Below, piece after piece: positions 8,636 to 18,376 of a stretch of 64,000 nt of DNA. The position numbers and the translations under genes are program-made. Position 1 is the stretch's first letter. Every line of letters starts with the position of its first letter. The stretch is from Borrelia miyamotoi (GTDB taxonomy: Bacteria > Spirochaetota > Spirochaetia > Borreliales > Borreliaceae). The DNA is taken from contig NZ_AP024371.1 in the NCBI RefSeq assembly GCF_019668505.1, positions 62,001-126,000 on the forward strand, given 5' to 3'. The notes beneath the pieces were generated by a model that worked only from the letters and a program-made list of their open reading frames with translations, was not told where the DNA came from and searched no databases.

Positions 8636-10026
8636 CCATAATATTATTATTTTTAATCTTAACAATAAACTTAGCACATCCTCAAAGTAAAATTGAGTAT
8701 GGTTTTTCTTATATCATAAACACATCAGAAGAAAATAAAAATCTTAAAGAAGGCATTGAAAAAACGCTAGATAAAATTTACAAGACAATAAATGAACATA
8801 TTGTAAATAATAATGACAAAGATTTCATAAAACGCATTTATATACACCAAAATATAATAAGCAAAGAACTTGAAATTAGCAAATTAAGAGAAGATATGGA
8901 TAAAAAAAGACTTCAAAATACAATAAGTTCAAGAGAAAAAAATAAAACAGAAATCAAAATTAATGAAATTAAAAAAGATATTGAAAACATTAAAATTAAA
9001 CAAAAAGAACTTGAAGAGTACCTTACAAATTTAAAAAAGATAAAAGCAAAATATAAAAAAAACGAAGAAAAAATAAATCTAGCAAATTTGAGCATAGAAT
9101 TTTTGATAAGCCAAGAACTATTCTTCATCAATTATGTACATATCAAAAAAGTAGATAAACATTACCTGGTTGAAATTAACAATATCACTCCTAAAGGAAT
9201 TCAAGTAAAAAAAGAAATTTTTAAATTATCATCATCCACTGATGATATTGCAAATAAAATAGCAAATCTTAGTTTTAAAGAAATACTGGGAAGAGAATTT
9301 ATTAAAATTAAAATCAATGTCATCAATAATCTAGAGGCCAAAATATATATAAACGAACAATTTGTGTCAAAAGGAATATACAACAATGATATATGGGATA
9401 TTTCTGACCTTCCAAAGAAAGAAATTAGCATTAACATTACAAGCATAACTTATAAACCATATGCAGTAAAGCAAAAGATAAAAAGTGGAGACACAATTAA
9501 TTTAACTATTAACTTGCAAAAAGAAAACTCTAGGACAATACCAATTAAAAGTAATGTAACATCTAAAGTATTTAAAAAAGGAATATTCATAGGAGAAACA
9601 CCAATTGAAATTGAAGAGCCTGAAGGCATAGAATCTATTCTATTGCAAGCTAAAGGATACAAAAATATGTTCAAAATGATAAGCAAAGAAGACAAAGAAA
9701 TTAACATAGAGATGTTAAAAACCAATAAAAGTGAACTTACTATCAAAAGAGATCTATTCTATATTAATCTTGGAATCTTTACATTAAGCCTAATAGGTAC
9801 TGCTTTTGCCATAACAAAATCCAATGAAGCATCAGAACTGTACAATATAGCTTTAAATAAAGCTATTAAACATAAAATAACACCTAAAGATCTATACAAT
9901 GCAAAATCAGAACAAATAATTACAACATTTTTGCTTGGTACAGGAATCACACTTTCTGTTGGCAGCTTTATACCATTAATAATTCATTTAGTACAATATA
10001 TTCAGGAAGCAAGTAGAGGGGAATAA
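8617..10026 (+). CDS. Secreted/periplasmic coiled-coil protein with PEGA-like repeats, unknown function
   Basis: This 469-residue protein begins with a signal peptide (hydrophobic 6-21, ending AHPQ). Residues about 85-150 are Lys/Glu-rich and predicted coiled coil. Residues about 225-365 contain two PEGA-like beta modules, with phrases such as AKIYINEQFVSKG and FKKGIFIGETPIEIEEPEG. A hydrophobic stretch near 385-405 and another near 435-455 suggest C-terminal membrane anchoring. PEGA modules are usually found in surface or envelope proteins. It overlaps the end of prfB by 19 bases. A cell-envelope role is inferred. Confidence 0.6.
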   Translation: MEKSKLTIILLFLILTINLAHPQSKIEYGFSYIINTSEENKNLKEGIEKTLDKIYKTINEHIVNNNDKDFIKRIYIHQNIISKELEISKLREDMDKKRLQNTISSREKNKTEIKINEIKKDIENIKIKQKELEEYLTNLKKIKAKYKKNEEKINLANLSIEFLISQELFFINYVHIKKVDKHYLVEINNITPKGIQVKKEIFKLSSSTDDIANKIANLSFKEILGREFIKIKINVINNLEAKIYINEQFVSKGIYNNDIWDISDLPKKEISINITSITYKPYAVKQKIKSGDTINLTINLQKENSRTIPIKSNVTSKVFKKGIFIGETPIEIEEPEGIESILLQAKGYKNMFKMISKEDKEINIEMLKTNKSELTIKRDLFYINLGIFTLSLIGTAFAITKSNEASELYNIALNKAIKHKITPKDLYNAKSEQIITTFLLGTGITLSVGSFIPLIIHLVQYIQEASRGE

Positions 10027-10067
10027 ATTATTGTAAAATTATTTAGTAAACAACAAAAAATGGGAGA

Positions 10068-10922
10068 ATGAAACTTTTGAGTATTTTTGCAAAAATAAAG
10101 AATTTATTTACAAATAAGGAAAAAATACAAATATTTGAAAATATAGAAGATATTCTCTTAGAATCAGATATTAAGAATAATATAGTAATCGAGATAATAG
10201 AATATATAAAAAAAATTAAGGTCAAAGACAAAGAAAAAATACTCTTAAAACTAAAAGACTTTCTAAAAAACTACATAAATCAACAATCACTAAATTTAGA
10301 TAGTAAAAGATTAAACATCTTATTAATAATTGGGGTAAATGGAGTTGGCAAAACTTCAAGCATCATCAAGCTTGCAAATAAACTTAAAAATGAAGGTAAA
10401 AATGTGTTAATAGCTGCAGCAGATACATTCAGAGCAGCAGCAATTGAACAAATTAAAATACAAAGTGATAAAATCGGAATTAAAGTCATATCTCAAAATC
10501 AAGGAAGCGACGCATCAGCAGTAATATTTGATAGCATTTCAAGTGCAAAAGCCAAAAGATATGACATATTAATAATTGACACAGCAGGAAGACTTCAAAA
10601 CAAAGAAAACTTAATCAAAGAACTCCAAAAAATGGACAATGTAATTAAAAAACAAATAGTAAAAACAGATGTTAACTATAAAAAAATACTAGTAATAGAC
10701 TCCATTTCTGGAAAAAACGTAAACAATCAAGCAGAAATATTCAACAAAGCAATAGAAATTGATGGAATAATAGCCACAAAATTTGACTCATCTTCTAGAG
10801 CAGGTGGAATAATAAATATATCAAAATTATTCAAAAAACCAATATATTTTTTTACATTTGGAGAACAAGTAGAACATATCAAAGAATTTAACGTTGATGA
10901 TTACTTGAATAAACTGCTATGA
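10068..10922 (+). CDS. ftsY: Signal recognition particle receptor FtsY
   Basis: The SRP receptor GTPase docks ribosome-SRP complexes at the membrane for co-translational insertion. The 284-residue protein has a short helical N-domain, the P-loop GVNGVGKTS, the SRP-specific ADTFRAAAIEQ block, DTAGR (G3) and TKFD (G4). It lacks the long acidic A-domain of E. coli FtsY, common in compact versions. The start is slightly uncertain: GGGAG at 10062-10066 sits one base before the ATG but ten bases before an in-frame TTG at 10077. It overlaps the next gene by four bases. Confidence 0.93.
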   Translation: MKLLSIFAKIKNLFTNKEKIQIFENIEDILLESDIKNNIVIEIIEYIKKIKVKDKEKILLKLKDFLKNYINQQSLNLDSKRLNILLIIGVNGVGKTSSIIKLANKLKNEGKNVLIAAADTFRAAAIEQIKIQSDKIGIKVISQNQGSDASAVIFDSISSAKAKRYDILIIDTAGRLQNKENLIKELQKMDNVIKKQIVKTDVNYKKILVIDSISGKNVNNQAEIFNKAIEIDGIIATKFDSSSRAGGIINISKLFKKPIYFFTFGEQVEHIKEFNVDDYLNKLL

Positions 10923-11977
10923 TAAAAAAAATATTAGTCTTATTTCTAACGTTTACAACATCAACTGCATATGGACAAAGCTATTTCATGGCTGATGTAT
11001 TTTTCAATAAATATCAAGAAATACATGAAATTCCACAAACAGGATTTTACATCGAATATGAAAAAATAAATGAAATTGAAAAATTTAGTCTCTTTAAAGA
11101 TTTACAGCTGATAAAATATAAAACACAAAAAACAATAGAAGATAAAAAAAAATTAACATTTTATAATGAAAAAGACATTAAAACAAAAGAAGAAACTTAT
11201 GACAAGTTGAACAACAAAATACAAGAAATACAATACAGTCCCAAGGGAATAATCCTTGAATCTGTAGCTTATTTTTATAAAAACAACGATTTAATTTATA
11301 AAGAAATCAAAATTTTAAACCAAAAACCAAAAACAATACACTACACGAAAGACACTAACGGTAAACTTTTAAAAATAACAGGTTCAAACCTTCAAGTTTG
11401 GAATTACGGAATTGACGGAGAAATAAAATCAATATATTTTGACATAAAAAAATCCAAAACAACAAAAGTACTCCATTATGATGAAAAAAAAAGACATTTA
11501 AAAAGCATAAAACTAGACAATAACAAAATAACATCTAAAGAAACAAACAACTATCTAAATGACAATGAAGTAATAAGTATCATCGAAGAGGATAATATAA
11601 AAACTATATCAAAATACAAAGAACATAACTTAATTAGAAAAGAAGTATATAAAAACAATGAAATAACAAATATAGATAATTTTAAATATAATGAATCTGG
11701 AAATAATACAATTGAAGAGAATATAATTATAAAAGAAAATAAAAAAAAATATAATACCAAAACAAAATATGAATATAATTCTGATAATAAATTAAAGTCA
11801 AAAACAATTTATGAAAATGATTTAATTTTATTAAAAACTGATTACTTTGGTGACAATGAATATGAACAAGAAATATACCATAATGGAAATCTTATCTTTA
11901 AAGTAAGATATAAAAATGATGAGATTATTGAAGAAATAAATAAAGATATTATCAGAGATAAAAATGAGACTAAATAA
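10919..11977 (+). CDS. Secreted protein with MORN-2-like repeats, unknown function
   Basis: A 352-residue protein with a signal peptide (hydrophobic 5-17, cleavage near YGQS). The rest is a series of short beta-type repeats (for example LHYDEKKRHLKSIKLDNNK, YEYNSDNKLKSKTIYEND, YHNGNLIFKVRYKNDEI), which resemble MORN-2/YwqK-like text-repeat proteins. Such repeats have no enzymatic motif. It overlaps ftsY (ATGA) and the LolC/E-like permease by 14 bases, so it is made together with the lipoprotein-exporter genes. A link to the envelope is inferred. Confidence 0.5.
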   Translation: MIKKILVLFLTFTTSTAYGQSYFMADVFFNKYQEIHEIPQTGFYIEYEKINEIEKFSLFKDLQLIKYKTQKTIEDKKKLTFYNEKDIKTKEETYDKLNNKIQEIQYSPKGIILESVAYFYKNNDLIYKEIKILNQKPKTIHYTKDTNGKLLKITGSNLQVWNYGIDGEIKSIYFDIKKSKTTKVLHYDEKKRHLKSIKLDNNKITSKETNNYLNDNEVISIIEEDNIKTISKYKEHNLIRKEVYKNNEITNIDNFKYNESGNNTIEENIIIKENKKKYNTKTKYEYNSDNKLKSKTIYENDLILLKTDYFGDNEYEQEIYHNGNLIFKVRYKNDEIIEEINKDIIRDKNETK

Positions 11978-13211
11978 TTTCTTACTAAAAAGATTAATAC
12001 TAGATGAACAAAATAGCTTATCACTTACAGTTGTAATAATCTTAAGCATAGTACTTGGACAAATCATCATTATTGTCACAATATCTATAATGAATGGTTT
12101 TCAAAATGATTTTTTTATAAGCATATCTACACTAGAGAGTGGAAATTTAAAAATTGAAAGCAAATTAAACGATCAAGAGCTTAATGCTCTTAAAGAGATA
12201 AAAGAAATAATTCAAATAAACAAAATCTATGAAACACAAGGAATTGGAATTGAAAACTATTACTATCCAAGCATCTTGAATATTATTGCATTTGACACAA
12301 AAGATATCATAGAAGACAAAAATTTTATTCTCCTAACAGGTCTTACAGAATCATCACTCCAACTTAATAATGATGAAATTATAATAGGAGATGTATTGTC
12401 ACATAATTTAGGACTATTTGAAGGAGATACAATAGGATTAATATTAAGTGATGAAATAAAAAATTTACAAACATTAAAAAACAATATAAAAAACTTAAAA
12501 ATAAAAGCCATATTTAAGAGCAAGTATGCCAAAATAAATGAATCCACAGTATTTATGAATATCAATTATTTTTACAGAAAAAAAATTATAAAAGATACAG
12601 ATATTAACTATCAAATAAAAACACAAAACTTATATCCTAGTAAAAGACTAACCAATAAAATAAAAAATATTAATCCAAACATTCAATTCAAATCCTGGAA
12701 CGAATATAATAAAGAATTTTATAAAACACTAAAAATAGAGAGAAACACAATGTTAATCATCTTAACAAGCATATTTCTAGTCATTGCTGTTAACACATAC
12801 TACTTACAAAAAAGAATAATAATCAACAAAAATAAATCAATTGCAATCATCCTATTCTTAGGTCTCAAATCAAAAAAAATCAGGCAAATTTTCTTAATGC
12901 ACTCAGTAATAATTTGTATACTCGGAGGAATGATTGGATTAATTGCAGGTATTATAATATCTTTAAATATTAATGAAATTCTAAATGTATTTGACATACT
13001 AATAAACAGCTTGATCAATTCTATAAATTATCTATTAAAATTAAAACTAGAAAATATCGAAATAAAAATAGTAAAAAATATAATTACACCTAAAATATTC
13101 CCAAGTGATTTAATATTAACACTATTTTTTATTTGTTTATTTACAATATGCTCAAGCCTAAAGGTAACAAAAAAGATCAAATATACTGACAAAATAAATG
13201 GAGCAACATAA
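11964..13211 (+). CDS. LolC/LolE-like ABC transporter permease
   Basis: A 415-residue protein with one N-terminal transmembrane helix (about 20-42) followed by SIMNGFQNDF, typical of LolC/E, a large periplasmic domain (about 50-250), then three C-terminal helices (about 260-280, 310-340, 385-405). This is the FtsX/LolCE fold. LolCDE extracts lipoproteins from the inner membrane and passes them to a periplasmic carrier. The ATPase gene follows directly and a second permease after it, so the three form one transporter. In a lipoprotein-rich spirochaete this fits outer-membrane lipoprotein sorting; MacB-type export is the alternative. Confidence 0.75.
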   Translation: MRLNNFLLKRLILDEQNSLSLTVVIILSIVLGQIIIIVTISIMNGFQNDFFISISTLESGNLKIESKLNDQELNALKEIKEIIQINKIYETQGIGIENYYYPSILNIIAFDTKDIIEDKNFILLTGLTESSLQLNNDEIIIGDVLSHNLGLFEGDTIGLILSDEIKNLQTLKNNIKNLKIKAIFKSKYAKINESTVFMNINYFYRKKIIKDTDINYQIKTQNLYPSKRLTNKIKNINPNIQFKSWNEYNKEFYKTLKIERNTMLIILTSIFLVIAVNTYYLQKRIIINKNKSIAIILFLGLKSKKIRQIFLMHSVIICILGGMIGLIAGIIISLNINEILNVFDILINSLINSINYLLKLKLENIEIKIVKNIITPKIFPSDLILTLFFICLFTICSSLKVTKKIKYTDKINGAT

Positions 13212-13892
13212 ATGACAAATATACTATGTATAAAAGAAGTTCACAAAACATATACTAAAAATAACACAAAAATAAAAGTAATAGAAAATCTGAATTTAAA
13301 TGTAAAAAATGGAGATTTTATTTCAATCCAAGGCAAAAGCGGATGTGGAAAATCAACACTTTTTAACATAATATCAGGAATTGATAAAATGGATTCAGGT
13401 GATATAATCTCATGCGGAATATCTTTAAAGGATGCAAGCGAGAAAACATTAAGTTTATATAAAAACAAAAAAATAGGACTTGTCTTTCAAAATCACAATT
13501 TAATTGACGAATTTAGTGTACTTGAAAACATTATCCTACCTAAAATAATTGAAGGTCAAGATGACTTAAAAACAATAAATAGAAAAGCTTTAAGCTTAAT
13601 GAAAATATTAGAAATAGACAAAAGAGCAGATCACTACCCTTCAGAACTCTCAGGGGGAGAATCACAAAGAGCAGCCATTGCAAGAGCTTTAATAAATGAA
13701 CCAAATATAATCTTATGCGACGAACCTACTGGTAATCTAGATGTTAAGACTGCAAAAACAGTAGAATCTCTATTAATAGACACAGCCAAAAAATTTGGCA
13801 AAACATTAATTTTAGTTAGTCATAATCAAGAATTTTCCAACAAAGCAGATATAAAATATGAACTTAAAGAAAAGAGACTAAATAAAATATGA
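13212..13892 (+). CDS. LolD-like ABC transporter ATPase
   Basis: A 226-residue ABC ATPase with Walker A GKSGCGKST, Q-loop VFQNHNLIDEF, signature LSGGESQRAAIARAL, Walker B IILCDEPTGNLD and the switch His in VSHNQEF. The QNHxLxxEFxxxENxxLP wording is characteristic of the LolD/MacB/FtsE-type family that works mechanically on FtsX-fold permeases instead of importing solutes. It begins directly after the first permease stop and overlaps the second permease by four bases. Confidence 0.88.
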   Translation: MTNILCIKEVHKTYTKNNTKIKVIENLNLNVKNGDFISIQGKSGCGKSTLFNIISGIDKMDSGDIISCGISLKDASEKTLSLYKNKKIGLVFQNHNLIDEFSVLENIILPKIIEGQDDLKTINRKALSLMKILEIDKRADHYPSELSGGESQRAAIARALINEPNIILCDEPTGNLDVKTAKTVESLLIDTAKKFGKTLILVSHNQEFSNKADIKYELKEKRLNKI

Positions 13893-15142
13893 GTCGACCA
13901 AATATTAAAGAACTTACAAAAATAGCATATATAATATTTATAAACTCAAAAAATAAAAAGGCCCTAATTGGTTCTGGAATATCCTTAAGTTTAGTCATGA
14001 TTCCTTTAATTATTGTTTACTACATGTCAAGCAATATTATGAATTCCACAATAGAAAAATACATTGAAAATGAAGGATTCTCAGTACAAATCGAATACAA
14101 CGAACCACAAAAATATGAACAACTTAGATCTAAACTAGAAAAATTCAAAAAAGAATACCAAAATGATGAACTAAGATATTTTTTTGAAAGAAGAACCTAT
14201 GGAATAATTGGAAATAAAAAAAAACAAGGTGTATTAATAAGAGCAGTAGAGAACAAATTTATTGATAATAATAAGCATATAAAATTAATATATGGCAATA
14301 AAAACCTTCAAAAAGATGAAATATTAATATCAAAACAAATAAAAGATAGACTTAATTTAAACATTAATGAATCTATTTATATAGTAGTACCAAATAATAA
14401 GTATCAAAAGGTATTCCCCAAAGCAAAACGATTTAATATATCTGGAATCATTGAAACGGGATTAAGAGAAGTTGATAAAAACTTAGTTCTCATTTCACTC
14501 CAAGATTCAAATATAATGTCAAAAAATTTTTCCAAAAGCATAATTGGAATTTCCACTAAATCCAATACTAAAGAAAAAACCAATAATCTAAAGAAAGATA
14601 TTGAAAAAGAATTCAAAGAATACAAAGTCAAAACATTTTATGAGCTCTATTTAAATAAATATATAAACCTAGATATCAGCAAAAAACTTTTAATATTTAT
14701 TATGGCATTTATTGTAATATTCGCAAGTATTAATATATCCTCATCCCTTTGTATGTTAATACTTGAAAATAAAAAGAAAATTGCAATATTTAAGTCAATT
14801 GGAATGAACAATTCAAGTCTCAAACTAATATTCATATTAATAGCACTTGTTTTAAGTTCAACATTTTGCACGATAGGCATAATCATTGGCAATTACACAA
14901 CCATTAATATAGAATATTTAATTAATATAATAGATATTATTATAAATACAATTTTAAAAACATTTGGAGCTGACAATACAGAAATTTTAAACTCTGACTA
15001 TTATATCTCTGAATTTAACATTAAAATAAGCTTAAAATTTAGTTTAATAATTCTTTTATCTTACACACTAATTAGCATTACAACAGCACTCATCCCTCTA
15101 AATATCATTTCAAAACTTAAAGAAAAAGAAATTTTAAAATAA
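13889..15142 (+). CDS. Second LolC/LolE-like ABC transporter permease
   Basis: A 417-residue protein of the same build as the permease at 11964: an N-terminal helix (about 27-47), a periplasmic domain, and three C-terminal helices (about 265-295, 310-335, 385-408). IAIFKSIGMNNSSLKLIFI matches the cytoplasmic coupling-helix region of LolC/E/FtsX permeases. It overlaps the ATPase gene by four bases. Two different permeases around one ATPase is the LolC-D-E arrangement. It ends 26 bases before the stop of a convergent gene. Confidence 0.75.
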   Translation: MSRPNIKELTKIAYIIFINSKNKKALIGSGISLSLVMIPLIIVYYMSSNIMNSTIEKYIENEGFSVQIEYNEPQKYEQLRSKLEKFKKEYQNDELRYFFERRTYGIIGNKKKQGVLIRAVENKFIDNNKHIKLIYGNKNLQKDEILISKQIKDRLNLNINESIYIVVPNNKYQKVFPKAKRFNISGIIETGLREVDKNLVLISLQDSNIMSKNFSKSIIGISTKSNTKEKTNNLKKDIEKEFKEYKVKTFYELYLNKYINLDISKKLLIFIMAFIVIFASINISSSLCMLILENKKKIAIFKSIGMNNSSLKLIFILIALVLSSTFCTIGIIIGNYTTINIEYLINIIDIIINTILKTFGADNTEILNSDYYISEFNIKISLKFSLIILLSYTLISITTALIPLNIISKLKEKEILK

Positions 15143-15168
15143 ATTAATCTTTTTCATCATCAATGATA

Positions 15169-16455
15169 CTATCTTGTAAACACATTCAAGATCTTAATAA
15201 AAGATAACTCTTCTTTAATATTTGGATAAATCTCTTTTGGAAAGATGGTCTTTAATGAAAAACTCTGCCTAGAATAAGGCTTAAGAAAAGAATTAGGCTC
15301 AGCAATCAACTTTCGTCTCAAAGATCTAATAATTTGACCATCCTTAGCAATATAAGCAAACTCAACTTCCAAATCTTTAATAACATCCTTTAAATTATTG
15401 TAAACTTCTATTAAAGAATTAGCCTCATAAATTCCAAAATCTTCATTAAAATAACTTCCAAGATATTTAAAATTCACAATTGAAGAACTTGTTTCTAAAT
15501 TAACATTATAAAAATTATCACCCTCTTCAAAAAATTCAATTAAAATTATATTAAGAACCATTTTTTTAGGATGTCCCTTAATCTCTTTAGAAATATTGTA
15601 TGTAAAATCAATTGGAACATATACACCCTTACTCCACTGATTAGAAAAATTACTTGTCTTTTCAAAAACCTTATTTAAAATAGATTTTCCTAAATCATCA
15701 TAAACAGTAACACCATAAGAAATTTTTTTAATAGGATTTTTAGCTGAAACAACTCCCGCTTTTAGTTGATAAGTATGTGCATACTCAAAAACTAATACCT
15801 TCGCATCTTCAACTTCAACACTATATAATTCATAAGGTTTTGCAACAAAATTAGCAAATTCAACTATTAAATCAGATATCCTTGTAACTGAAGGCAAGCC
15901 CTGAACTATGGTCTCTTGAATATTTCTCACTCCACTGAGATCTTCAGAATGTCCAATAATAAAGGTTAACACCACTGTATATGTAATTAATGAAACAATA
16001 GCTATTAATATAAAATTTAACAATAATATTAAGACTCTATGTTTTAACTTTCCAGCCTCATCATAATCTCTTAAATTAACTCCACTTATTATTCCAAATT
16101 CTCTAGCCTGTAAACTTACATGGAGCAACTTTCTCTCTATCCCTTTACTATATATTCTTTTTACAAGCTTATTATAAAGACTAAAAAATGAAGCAAAAAT
16201 TGACTTACTATGAAGAGAATACAAATACACAGTTTCAAGCTCTTTTAAAGAATCACTCAATTTTCCTATTCTCTCTAATTGTTGAGCTCTATCATACACC
16301 TTAGAAAAATGCATTTCAATATTTTTAATATCAGAATCAGAAATATCTGATCGTTCAATAACGTCCTTTATATATTTTTCTTTTAAAACCTTATTCTTAT
16401 ACTTAGAAAGCTTAGATAAATAAATTTTGATTCTTTGCTCAGAAGTTTTACTCAT
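15169..16455 (-). CDS. Membrane-anchored protein, unknown function
   Basis: I do not recognise this 428-residue protein. The N-terminal 120 residues are helical and charged (possible coiled coil), one transmembrane helix lies at about 139-162, and the remaining C-terminal 265 residues look beta-rich and extracytoplasmic. It overlaps the small gene upstream (16448-16765) by eight bases, so they are coupled. There are no catalytic signatures. It is convergent with the LolE-like gene. Confidence 0.55.
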   Translation of the reverse strand: MSKTSEQRIKIYLSKLSKYKNKVLKEKYIKDVIERSDISDSDIKNIEMHFSKVYDRAQQLERIGKLSDSLKELETVYLYSLHSKSIFASFFSLYNKLVKRIYSKGIERKLLHVSLQAREFGIISGVNLRDYDEAGKLKHRVLILLLNFILIAIVSLITYTVVLTFIIGHSEDLSGVRNIQETIVQGLPSVTRISDLIVEFANFVAKPYELYSVEVEDAKVLVFEYAHTYQLKAGVVSAKNPIKKISYGVTVYDDLGKSILNKVFEKTSNFSNQWSKGVYVPIDFTYNISKEIKGHPKKMVLNIILIEFFEEGDNFYNVNLETSSSIVNFKYLGSYFNEDFGIYEANSLIEVYNNLKDVIKDLEVEFAYIAKDGQIIRSLRRKLIAEPNSFLKPYSRQSFSLKTIFPKEIYPNIKEELSFIKILNVFTR

Positions 16456-16765
16456 TATCCTCTAGTTCATCAACTTTCTTCAAGAGCCAATAAGCAATAT
16501 TTTTAGCAGTATCTTTTGTAATAGAAATTCCAATAAAAGAATTTATTAAAATTATCTTTTCTTTAGAACCCTTAAGATCTCTAGAAATCTCCTCTAAAAC
16601 ACCTTCTTTAGTTTTAGTATAAACAATTTCTTCAGGAATTTCTGTGGATTCGAAAACAAGATCACAAAAAATTTCGCCAGTATTAGTCACACTACCATAA
16701 ATATTATTAACAGGCACTAATTTATAATCTTCTGCTTTCTCAAATCTATAAGTTATTTCTTTCAT
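16448..16765 (-). CDS. Small cytoplasmic protein, unknown function
   Basis: A 105-residue acidic protein with no signal peptide or membrane segment. It starts MKEITYRFEK and ends with an acidic tail (VDELEDNE). It is the first gene of a two-gene minus-strand unit with the membrane protein at 15169. No known motif is visible. A TATAAT on the reverse strand at 16813-16818, 48 bases upstream, may be its -10. Confidence 0.55.
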   Translation of the reverse strand: MKEITYRFEKAEDYKLVPVNNIYGSVTNTGEIFCDLVFESTEIPEEIVYTKTKEGVLEEISRDLKGSKEKIILINSFIGISITKDTAKNIAYWLLKKVDELEDNE

Positions 16766-16907
16766 AAGACGAATTATAGCATAAACATATCCTTAAAATA
16801 TAAACACTTAAAATTATAATAATTGTAAAACATAAACTTAAGAACACAAATTAACTTTAAAAATATCAAAAATGAAGAAAGCTCCATACATAAAAATAAA
16901 AAAATAA

Positions 16908-16916
16908 TGGTATAAT
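16908..16916 (+). promoter_or_regulatory. Extended -10 promoter for sufS
   Basis: TGG TATAAT (TATAAT at 16911-16916), 42 bases before the sufS ATG; no clear -35. Confidence 0.45.
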
Positions 16917-16958
16917 TCTTACAATAAAAATTCTTGCACAAGAAAAGAGTACTAAAAA

Positions 16959-18227
16959 ATGAATCTTAATCATTTCAAAGATAAAAATGAAAAAGTAAAC
17001 TCCCTCAGAAGGGATTTCCCCATTTTAAACAAAACTATTCATAATAAAAAACTAATTTATTTTGATAATGCCTCAACTTCTCAAAAACCACAAATTGTGA
17101 TTTCATCTGTAGCTAAATACTACGCAAACTATAATGCAAATGTTCACAGAAGCGGACATGAACTTACAATACAATCCAGCTTAAAAGTAGAAGAAACAAG
17201 AAAAATTGTAAAAAGATTTATTAACGCAGAGTCTTGCAAAAACATAATCTTTAATTCTGGAACAACAGATGGAACAAATACAGTAACAAATTCATTGCTC
17301 TTCTCAAAACTTTTAAAAGAAAATGATGAAATCATCGTAACAACGCTAGAACACAATAGCAATTTGCTTCCTTGGATAAATATTGCCAAATTTTTAAACT
17401 TAAAAATCAAACTTGCAAAATTTAACGAAATGGGCATTGTTCAACCAAAACAAATAAAAAACTTAATTACAGATAAAACAAAAATTATTGCTATATCTGG
17501 CATAAGCAATATACTAGGAACTACACAAGATTTAGAAGCAATTGGAAAAATTGCTAAAGATAACAAAATTATTCTATCTGTAGACGCAGCTCAAATGGCA
17601 CCACATATGAACATAGATGTAAATAAAATAAACTGTGATTTTTTAGTATTCTCAGGGCATAAAATGCTTGCTCCAACAGGAATTGGGGTCTTATATATAT
17701 CAGATAAAATCATAGATAAGCTTAATAGCTCCAAACTAGGAGGGAATGCCATAGAAGATATTTTTATAAAAAATGGAGAGCTGAATTTTAAACCCCTTGA
17801 ATCTCCAAATAAATTTGAATCGGGAACACCAAATATTGCAGGCATCATTGGTCTTGGCAAAGCAATAGAATACATTAATAATATCTCAATGGAATTTATT
17901 AAAGAACATGATAAAGAATTGATCGAATATTGCGTTGAAAGATTACAAGAAATCGATGAAGTTGAATTTGTTCTAAATAAAGACATAAAAAGAAAATCAA
18001 TAATATCATTTACAATAAAAAATATACACTCACATGACATTGAGACACATCTTGATACAATGGGAATTGCAATTAGATCTGGAAAAACTTGTGCCTACAT
18101 TGCATTTCTATCAGAAAATATTAAAAAAGATCATTTATTAAGAATAAGCTTTTATTTATATAATACAAAAGAAGAAATTGATACTTTTATATCCTGCTTA
18201 AAAAGAACTATAAAATCCTTTTATTAA
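16959..18227 (+). CDS. sufS: Cysteine desulfurase, SufS type
   Basis: A PLP enzyme that takes sulfur from cysteine and holds it as a persulfide. Seen: the PLP lysine in FSGHKMLAPTGIG (K235), the His in VTTLEHNSNLLPW, DAAQ before the PLP aspartate region, and the catalytic cysteine C378 in IRSGKTCAYI. Its 422 residues fit group II (SufS/CsdA). A SufU-like partner follows after 149 bases. No SufB, C or D is in the window, so the pair may serve tRNA thiolation or a minimal Fe-S route; that is inference. The start has an extended -10 upstream but a weak ribosome-binding site. Confidence 0.92.
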   Translation: MNLNHFKDKNEKVNSLRRDFPILNKTIHNKKLIYFDNASTSQKPQIVISSVAKYYANYNANVHRSGHELTIQSSLKVEETRKIVKRFINAESCKNIIFNSGTTDGTNTVTNSLLFSKLLKENDEIIVTTLEHNSNLLPWINIAKFLNLKIKLAKFNEMGIVQPKQIKNLITDKTKIIAISGISNILGTTQDLEAIGKIAKDNKIILSVDAAQMAPHMNIDVNKINCDFLVFSGHKMLAPTGIGVLYISDKIIDKLNSSKLGGNAIEDIFIKNGELNFKPLESPNKFESGTPNIAGIIGLGKAIEYINNISMEFIKEHDKELIEYCVERLQEIDEVEFVLNKDIKRKSIISFTIKNIHSHDIETHLDTMGIAIRSGKTCAYIAFLSENIKKDHLLRISFYLYNTKEEIDTFISCLKRTIKSFY

Positions 18228-18376
18228 AAATCTACTACCTTTGAAATTCTACTACCAACAATATCAAGTAATATCCAAGAATAATGAGCATAAATTTACT
18301 CATAACATAAAACTTAAAATTAAATTAACAATAATCTTATATTGATTTAATCAAGCAAACCTCTTAAAATTGAAGC

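Noticed and set aside
17591..18040. 149-codon open frame antisense to sufS
   Set aside because: It mirrors the conserved sufS frame, has no ribosome-binding site and its translation looks random (Ser/Ile-rich). Long antisense frames are common opposite AT-rich genes.
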